DNA from: Actinomycetota bacterium
GTDB taxonomy: Bacteria > Actinomycetota > Acidimicrobiia > Acidimicrobiales > Ilumatobacteraceae
Assembly: GCA_030645495.1 (NCBI GenBank)
Contig: JAUSLV010000033.1
Location: 62,001 to 126,000, forward strand
DNA: 64,000 nt
Direction: 5' to 3'
Below are positions 59,320 to 64,000 of the stretch, piece by piece. Within the stretch, counting starts at the first letter, position 1. Every line of letters begins with the position of its first letter. The position numbers and the translations under genes are program-made. The notes under the pieces are model-generated. The model did no database searches. It was not told the origin of the DNA and was given only the letters and a program-made list of their open reading frames with translations.

Positions 59320-59570
59320 TACGAGCACCGTCGTGGGCGTTCGGTTCGAGCGAGGTGAGGTTGGCTAGCCAGTGGCAGCAGCGCCTGACCTGCGGTTTGT
59401 CAGACCCTGTCGGTGACAATCGAAAGACGGCGCGGTGTTGTCGGTCGAAGAAGGTGCGCGGCGTGGTTGTCTGATCGAACCGGCTGGACGCTGGTCGGTC
59501 GTATGCTCCGACGAGTTTGAATTGAGTCATCGGGTCCACTTTGGCGGTGGCCCGACGGATTGCGCCGGGT

Positions 59571-61289
59571 TCAGGGCTGACCTGGGCCACCGCAATCTGA
59601 ACGCACCCGCCGTAGTCGGGCGACAAGCCGCTCCAGCTTCTCACTCTCCCCTGGATTAAGGCCTGGACCGTCCTCGCCCTGCAAGCGGCTCGCGACGGCT
59701 TGGTAATAGCGAACCGATCTACTAGTTGGGTCCAGCGTGCACGCTTCTTCGAGAGCCGCAAGAGCGGCATTGTCCTCACCAGAGGCGATGAGTGCCATGC
59801 CGAGTGCCAGCTTCGCCGCCTTAGACGCGGGTGCGAGTCGCACGGCCTCCTCGGCGAAGTACTTGCTCGCAGTGGCATCGAACAGTGGGTTGGCGGGAGC
59901 GGCAAGTATCTGCGCGAGGTTCGCGAGGTCTGTCGCATAGGAAAGAGGCTCAAGGCTGATCAGGGCGGGCTCGGCCTGGTAGGCGAGGAAGGCCCTGCCC
60001 AGTTCGCGCATCGCGCTTAGGTAGTCGCCTTCGAGCATAAAGGCGCGGCCGAGTCCGGCGGCAATGTGCGGCAGGTCCAGTACGCGTTGCAGCTCAAGGA
60101 GAATTCGGCGCGAATCCTCGGTATCACCAACCGATGCAGCTGTTGAGGCCGCCTCCAATTGCGCGTAGATGGCTTCGGCAACGTCACCCGGAAAGCCGCG
60201 ATGCTGGGTGAGAAATCTGTAGAGCGGGCTTTCGGTGAGCAACTCGTACGGGAGGGGTTCCGTGCTGGTCGCATCGGTCCGCCGCTGACTAGTTCGCACC
60301 CCGCATCGTTGGAGGGCCTGGTGAAAGGCGTCCACGACCTCAGTGAAGTTGTGGAGCGACATCTGTTCGTCGCAGGAGAGGCACTCCAGAACGAACTCCG
60401 CAATCGCGATCGGGAGGTCGCCTCGGACGAGAGTGATGTGCTGTGGAGTCAGGGGTTCGACCTCATCTCGAACCAGGCGGTCGTCTGAAGTGACGCGCTG
60501 TCTCGGTCGGCCGACGAGGAGTTCGAAGGCGGTGCAGCCAAGCGCGTAGATGTCTCTTCGCTTGGACGCCGTTGCGTCTGCAAGGACGTAGGCCTGCGTC
60601 GGACCTGGCTCGTTTATTGCGCCGACAATCATTCGGAACGTGTCTGGTGGAAGGTATCGGATATCACCGAGCCCGAACTGTGCACTTGGCTTGGAGCGGT
60701 TAGCTCGGCTAAGGCCGAAGTCGGTGAGCTTGGCTTCGACGACCTTTGATTCCTGGGTCAGGTGGTTGAAGGTGGAGCAGGGTGCCACGAGCACGTTGTC
60801 AGGCTTGATGTCTCCGTGACAGAACCCCGGCAACGCCGCCTCGATCGCTCCTAGGCCGGCGACCAGGTCGTACAGGAGACTGACTGCGACGTTGGTAGGA
60901 ATCGGGGCTAGTTCACGACTCTGAAGAACTGCAGCTAATGACGGTCCACCAGGTGCGACGGATGGCACGAAGTCCATCTGAACGTATGGAAGCCCATTGT
61001 GGAGATGAACCGCCCGCGCGGCGAGAACTCCTCCAACCGCAGGTAGGGCCATCCAGTTCCGCGCTTCCAGGGCGAACATCTCCCGCATCTGTACATCCTC
61101 CGTTGAACCCAGCCGATCGGACCGGATTGTCTTGAGCGCTACCGGCGGTCCGGCGTGATCCTCACGAACCGCGGTGTAGACGGCGCCGAAGTTGCCGTGT
61201 GCTCGCGAGACGATCCTGAACTGCTGAAAGGGAGCATCGAATTGAAGTCGATCGCCGATCCGCAGTCCATACGGTGAGGAACTGGGCAT
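59571..61289 (-). CDS. Ser/Thr protein kinase with C-terminal TPR-like repeats
   Basis: This is a 572-residue Hanks-type kinase. The glycine loop AHGNFGAVY, catalytic Lys in VALKTI (about 53), catalytic loop CHGDIKPDN (157-165) and DFG (190-192) are all present, so it should be active. After the kinase domain (about 20-320) the chain is helical, with TPR-like units such as ALEEACTLDPTSRSVRYYQAVA. There is no transmembrane segment, unlike PknB. It lies one base after a small membrane-protein gene on the same strand. Cytoplasmic kinases with TPRs occur both in regulation and in anti-phage systems such as Stk2. Confidence 0.92.
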   Translation of the reverse strand: MPSSSPYGLRIGDRLQFDAPFQQFRIVSRAHGNFGAVYTAVREDHAGPPVALKTIRSDRLGSTEDVQMREMFALEARNWMALPAVGGVLAARAVHLHNGLPYVQMDFVPSVAPGGPSLAAVLQSRELAPIPTNVAVSLLYDLVAGLGAIEAALPGFCHGDIKPDNVLVAPCSTFNHLTQESKVVEAKLTDFGLSRANRSKPSAQFGLGDIRYLPPDTFRMIVGAINEPGPTQAYVLADATASKRRDIYALGCTAFELLVGRPRQRVTSDDRLVRDEVEPLTPQHITLVRGDLPIAIAEFVLECLSCDEQMSLHNFTEVVDAFHQALQRCGVRTSQRRTDATSTEPLPYELLTESPLYRFLTQHRGFPGDVAEAIYAQLEAASTAASVGDTEDSRRILLELQRVLDLPHIAAGLGRAFMLEGDYLSAMRELGRAFLAYQAEPALISLEPLSYATDLANLAQILAAPANPLFDATASKYFAEEAVRLAPASKAAKLALGMALIASGEDNAALAALEEACTLDPTSRSVRYYQAVASRLQGEDGPGLNPGESEKLERLVARLRRVRSDCGGPGQP

Positions 61290-61290
61290 G

Positions 61291-61662
61291 TCAATCCTTG
61301 GGAGATTCGGGCGACGCGGCCCACTTGAAGTAGGTCCGAGGCCGCGCAGTATTCGTCCGCCTCTGGTGTGTTTCGGAACGCGCCAATGCGTCTTGCAGGC
61401 TCTTCAGCGTTGAGCTCAGACTCAAGGTGAGGTGCTTCAGTTCCTTCTTGGTCGTCTCATCGCGGTCAGCCATAACGCCCACAAGTGCGCTTTGCTCAGC
61501 GGCCGAGTTGGCTATCGCCAGTAGATCGGCAAGCCGGTTCTCTTGTAGCCGGCGATCGAACTCGCGAGCCTGATCGATCGCCCTCGCTCGGTAGTGAGTC
61601 ACCACGGAGAAGATGAGCGATGCGACGGTAACGAGTCCCGCCGTGATGTTGAACGCCGTCAT
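61291..61662 (-). CDS. Small single-pass membrane protein upstream of the kinase
   Basis: This is a 123-residue protein with one N-terminal helix (about 5-23), then a helical, charged cytoplasmic part with coiled-coil character (AREFDRRLQENRLADLLAIAN, KKELKHLTLSLSSTLKSLQDAL). Its stop is separated from the kinase start by one base, so the two are co-expressed. It could anchor or be a substrate of the kinase. No family recognised. Confidence 0.65.
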   Translation of the reverse strand: MTAFNITAGLVTVASLIFSVVTHYRARAIDQAREFDRRLQENRLADLLAIANSAAEQSALVGVMADRDETTKKELKHLTLSLSSTLKSLQDALARSETHQRRTNTARPRTYFKWAASPESPKD

Positions 61663-61849
61663 GGGCTACCTTCCGATGGATGAAGTCGTCTTGCGGGCTG
61701 AACGCCATGAACCTTGGTCGGGCTCAGTATCTCGTGACCGGGTGAGTCTGTCTGGGGCGGACGGCAGCGAGCAAGGTGCACAGTCGGTAGGTGCTCAGCC
61801 AGCACCGGCCGACCGCTGCTGCAGCTCGTGAGCGTCATCGCGGGAGTCG

Positions 61850-62539
61850 TCAAGCCTTTCGCCGCCAGCCCAGCGTGACCATTTCCATTCCGCCCGCGTC
61901 TTGTACCTCGACAGTAATCGTGTGCGAGGTGCCCCTGTACTCGAGCCAGCTGGTGAGTTCGTCGATCGTGTGCTCAAGCCGCCGCCATGCCGCGTTCGAC
62001 AAGGTGACGGACCAGTGATCGGAGTGGGCGAGCTCGACAAGGATCTCGCGTGCCTCCGGTTCGAGATCGTGCACTTCCTCGTTGTGGTTTCGAACAGCGG
62101 CCGTCTCGATGTTCACCTCAACTTGGTCGCCTGGAAGAAGCCGCCAAGCATGAGTTTCGACCTGGTCGAGCTGTTCGTTGGCGTCGGCGACGACGGTTTC
62201 GACCTGACCAGCACGGTCGAGCAGTTCGTTCACCGCCTTGCTGCCGACCTCTTCGAGCGCTCCGACGCCGACAACCGTGATGACGACCGCGGCACAGTGC
62301 GCACCGATCTGTAGCCAAGAGCGTGCCGGACCGGTCTGCATGTCGCGGAGTTCGACTCCGATGCCGGCGGCGGCCATTTCGAGCCGATCGCACACGGCCT
62401 GAAGTGTCGCCCTTGTTGCGCCGGCCAAGCGGGGGGTCTTGTCGATCATCTGGCGGACCACCGCGGCGCACAGGTCGAACTCGCGGGCCGCCGATTCGAG
62501 GGCCCTCCTTGCCTGCTGGATGTTCCGCTCCCGATTCAT
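61850..62539 (-). CDS. Unknown membrane-associated protein
   Basis: This is a 229-residue protein starting MNRERNIQQARRAL. The first 75 residues are helical. One hydrophobic segment (about 76-95, with GAHCAAVVITVVGVGALEEVG) follows, then a charged, partly coiled-coil soluble domain with EAREILVELAHSDHWSVTLS. No family motif is recognised. ATG 62539 has AGGA upstream; longer starts exist at 62560 and 62611. It is on the same strand as the kinase pair, 187 bases before the small membrane gene. Confidence 0.6.
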   Translation of the reverse strand: MNRERNIQQARRALESAAREFDLCAAVVRQMIDKTPRLAGATRATLQAVCDRLEMAAAGIGVELRDMQTGPARSWLQIGAHCAAVVITVVGVGALEEVGSKAVNELLDRAGQVETVVADANEQLDQVETHAWRLLPGDQVEVNIETAAVRNHNEEVHDLEPEAREILVELAHSDHWSVTLSNAAWRRLEHTIDELTSWLEYRGTSHTITVEVQDAGGMEMVTLGWRRKA

Positions 62540-62558
62540 GCCGACATCCTGGCCGATC

Positions 62559-63059
62559 ATGGAAGGGTCATCGGTAGCAGCTGTCTCGGGGACCGACCCG
62601 GTCGTGCACAAGAACGTCGGCGGCTCGACGCCAGCTCGACCCGCGCTATGCGCCGGGTGTCAACCGCCGATCTGGCGCGAGGGTGACCTGGAGGGGGATG
62701 TGTGTGAGAGGTGCCCATCTCTCTCGCATTCGACATTCGTGCTCAAGGCCGCGGTGAAAGTTGGTCACGCTCGGTCCTCTGATCGCTCAACTTGGGCCAA
62801 TGATGTTGGCCCAAGGCCCTGGACGCAGGGTCTTGTGGACGCAGTTCTGCAGGCGCTGCCACGGGCCGCTGGCGAAGCCGGAGGCGGTGAGGAGTACGTG
62901 GGGTCCCACTGTGTGCCCGTCGGACCTCCTTCGCATCCCTATTTCGCATTCCTAGAACTCTCGGGACAGATCAACACGAGGCGTCACGACCGTCCGCGAA
63001 ATCGCTGCTCAGCGATACTGAACAGCACTCCTGAGCACCTAGAAATCGGGAGACCGTGA
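62559..63059 (+). CDS. Doubtful small protein with a zinc-ribbon-like motif
   Basis: ATG 62559 opens a 166-codon frame with LCAGCQPPIWREGDLEGDVC and then ERC, a C-x2-C...C-x2-C pattern as in zinc ribbons. GC at the third codon position is moderately high, as in real genes here, but the remainder reads as low-information sequence. No ribosome-binding site is clear. It is divergent from the neighbouring minus-strand gene. Otherwise 62540-63098 holds no gene that I can support. Confidence 0.3.
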   Translation: MEGSSVAAVSGTDPVVHKNVGGSTPARPALCAGCQPPIWREGDLEGDVCERCPSLSHSTFVLKAAVKVGHARSSDRSTWANDVGPRPWTQGLVDAVLQALPRAAGEAGGGEEYVGSHCVPVGPPSHPYFAFLELSGQINTRRHDRPRNRCSAILNSTPEHLEIGRP

Positions 63060-63098
63060 TCCACACGATCGTCAAGCCCGGTGGCGAGACTCCCCGTT

Positions 63099-63287
63099 CT
63101 ATGACTTGGCTTCGAGCAGCACGTCTAGCTCGGCCTGCGGAATGACGATTCGACGTCCAAATCGTCGGGAGGGGATGTCGCCACGGCGGACACACTCGTA
63201 CGCGGTGGCGCGCGAGATGCCGAGAAGGCTCGCTACCTCCTCCACCGTGTAGGTCCTGCGTGTATCCGAGTCAGTGCGCCTCGACAT
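63099..63287 (-). CDS. xis: Excisionase-like helix-turn-helix protein
   Basis: This is a 62-residue protein with YTVEEVASLLGISRATAYECVRR, then GDIPSRRFGRRIVIPQAELDVLL. This is the short winged-helix of the excisionase/MerR-like HTH_17 family. In ICEs such proteins assist the integrase in excision. It lies at the other end of the window from the integrase, so in a circular excised form the two would be near each other. A variant of the transfer motif lies about 32 bases upstream of its start. Confidence 0.8.
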   Translation of the reverse strand: MSRRTDSDTRRTYTVEEVASLLGISRATAYECVRRGDIPSRRFGRRIVIPQAELDVLLEAKS

Positions 63288-63318
63288 TCCACCACCTCGC
63301 TGTCATCGTCCCTGTGTA

Positions 63319-63330
63319 CAACGGACAGCG
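63319..63330 (-). promoter_or_regulatory. Variant transfer motif upstream of the excisionase gene
   Basis: CAACGGACAGCG matches the first nine bases of CAACGGACACGC found upstream of the relaxase and M23 genes and lies in the same orientation relative to its gene. Because it differs at the end, it may be a weak site or chance. Confidence 0.35.
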
Positions 63331-63406
63331 TCGCCAGGTTCGGGATGACGGAGCTGGCCTCCTCGTTACACCCCCGGAGCATGCTGTACGGCGAAGGGTG
63401 TGACTG

Positions 63407-64000
63407 ATGCGGATTCGAATTCATCGGGGTACGGCTGAGATCGGCGGCAACTGCGTCGAGATCGAGGCCGGCGACGGGCAGCGGGTGATCATCGACCTCG
63501 GCCGGCCGCTGTGGGCGTCGTCGGCTGTTGACGTCCCGCTGCCCGACGCCGAAGGCCTGACCCACCACGATCCAATGCTGTGCGGGATCGTGATCTCGCA
63601 TCCGCATCTCGACCACTACGGGCTGCTCGGGAAGGTGTCCGCCGACGTGCCGGTGTTCATCGGCGCCGAAGCGTCTTCGCTGTTACGAGCGGCGTCGTTC
63701 TTCTCGCCAGTGTCCGTGGCCATCAAGCCGGCCGGGTATCACGTTCACGGCGAGTCGTCGACGGTGGGCCCCTTCACGATCACGCCCTACCTGAACGACC
63801 ACTCGGCCTTCGACGCCTACTCGCTGCTGATCCAGTGCGACGGCCGCCGCGTCTTCTACACCGGTGACATTCGCGGGCACGGCAGGAAGAGCAGGTTGTT
63901 CGAGGCCCTTCTGGCGGACCCGCCACGTGATGTCGACGTCATGTTGATGGAGGGCACTCACGTCAGGAGCGATCCTGCGACGGACGGCGAGACCTTCGAG
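63407..64000 (+). CDS. Metallo-beta-lactamase-fold hydrolase, partial (runs off the window)
   Basis: The first 198 codons are present and the gene continues past the window. The zinc-binding HPHLDH motif (about 65-70) is complete, with FTITPYLNDHSAFDAYSLLI and RRVFYTGDIRGHG (about 145-155) holding further ligands. The layout resembles ribonuclease J/beta-CASP or exonuclease-like members of the superfamily. The beta-CASP part would lie beyond the window. It starts 119 bases from the excisionase gene on the other strand. It may be host DNA at the right edge or cargo. Confidence 0.85.
   Translation, partial: MRIRIHRGTAEIGGNCVEIEAGDGQRVIIDLGRPLWASSAVDVPLPDAEGLTHHDPMLCGIVISHPHLDHYGLLGKVSADVPVFIGAEASSLLRAASFFSPVSVAIKPAGYHVHGESSTVGPFTITPYLNDHSAFDAYSLLIQCDGRRVFYTGDIRGHGRKSRLFEALLADPPRDVDVMLMEGTHVRSDPATDGETFE

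Noticed and set aside
63369-63387. Right attachment site
   Set aside because: Only 15 of 19 bases match the tRNA end, and an attachment core should be identical. Reported only as a weak hint.

Overview
The window reads as most of an integrative and conjugative element (ICE), or a large conjugation-capable genomic island, in a high-GC actinobacterium. GC is roughly two thirds by eye and GTG/TTG starts are common. The ECF sigma/anti-sigma pair, the BTAD regulator and the SCO6880-type conjugation protein are typical of Actinobacteria. An Acidimicrobiia-like host is my inference, not something the sequence proves.

Left edge (0-2.7 kb): a tRNA-Leu(UAA) is followed directly by a tyrosine integrase, the classic ICE left end. 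2.9-9.1 kb: a secreted HtrA-type protease, an ECF sigma factor with its membrane anti-sigma factor, and a membrane-anchored BTAD-type regulator. 9.1-9.8 kb: a repeat-bearing stretch without a convincing gene. 9.8-13.3 kb: a lipid-flavoured cassette (membrane protein, alpha/beta hydrolase, cyclopropane-fatty-acid synthase-like enzyme). 13.3-23.5 kb: the DNA-transfer module. It has an M23 peptidoglycan hydrolase divergent from a long, overlapping operon: pilin-like protein, VirB8-like protein, VirB6/TrbL-like membrane protein, SCO6880 family protein, VirB4-like ATPase, TOPRIM primase, SSB and a VirD4/TraG coupling protein. The matching MobF (TrwC-type) relaxase lies 10 kb away at 33.3-37.0 kb.

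Much of the rest looks like anti-phage or nucleic-acid-processing cargo. Between coupling protein and relaxase are an Mrr-like nuclease, a DNA methyltransferase with a UvrD-type helicase, a MerR-controlled cluster of small nuclease-like proteins, and a nuclease/SEC-C protein. Right of the relaxase, 37.8-56.7 kb is one co-directional array of eight genes: a large DUF1998 helicase with a C-terminal nuclease-like domain, a DrmD-like SNF2 helicase, an Eco57I-type N6-adenine methyltransferase, an ABC-ATPase/TOPRIM protein, an unrecognised zinc-ribbon protein, McrB, McrC and a DUF429 protein. I regard this composite of DISARM-like and McrBC-like parts as the main candidate for an undescribed system. 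It is followed by a broken CHAT-protease remnant, a coiled-coil/NYN ribonuclease-like protein and a Ser/Thr kinase-TPR protein.

Right edge (63.1-64.0 kb): an excisionase-like HTH gene and the start of a metallo-beta-lactamase-fold gene. A 12-base motif, CAACGGACACGC or close variants, lies upstream of the M23 gene, the pilin operon and the relaxase, and in weaker form upstream of the excisionase gene. This suggests common control of transfer. No exact right attachment site was found.
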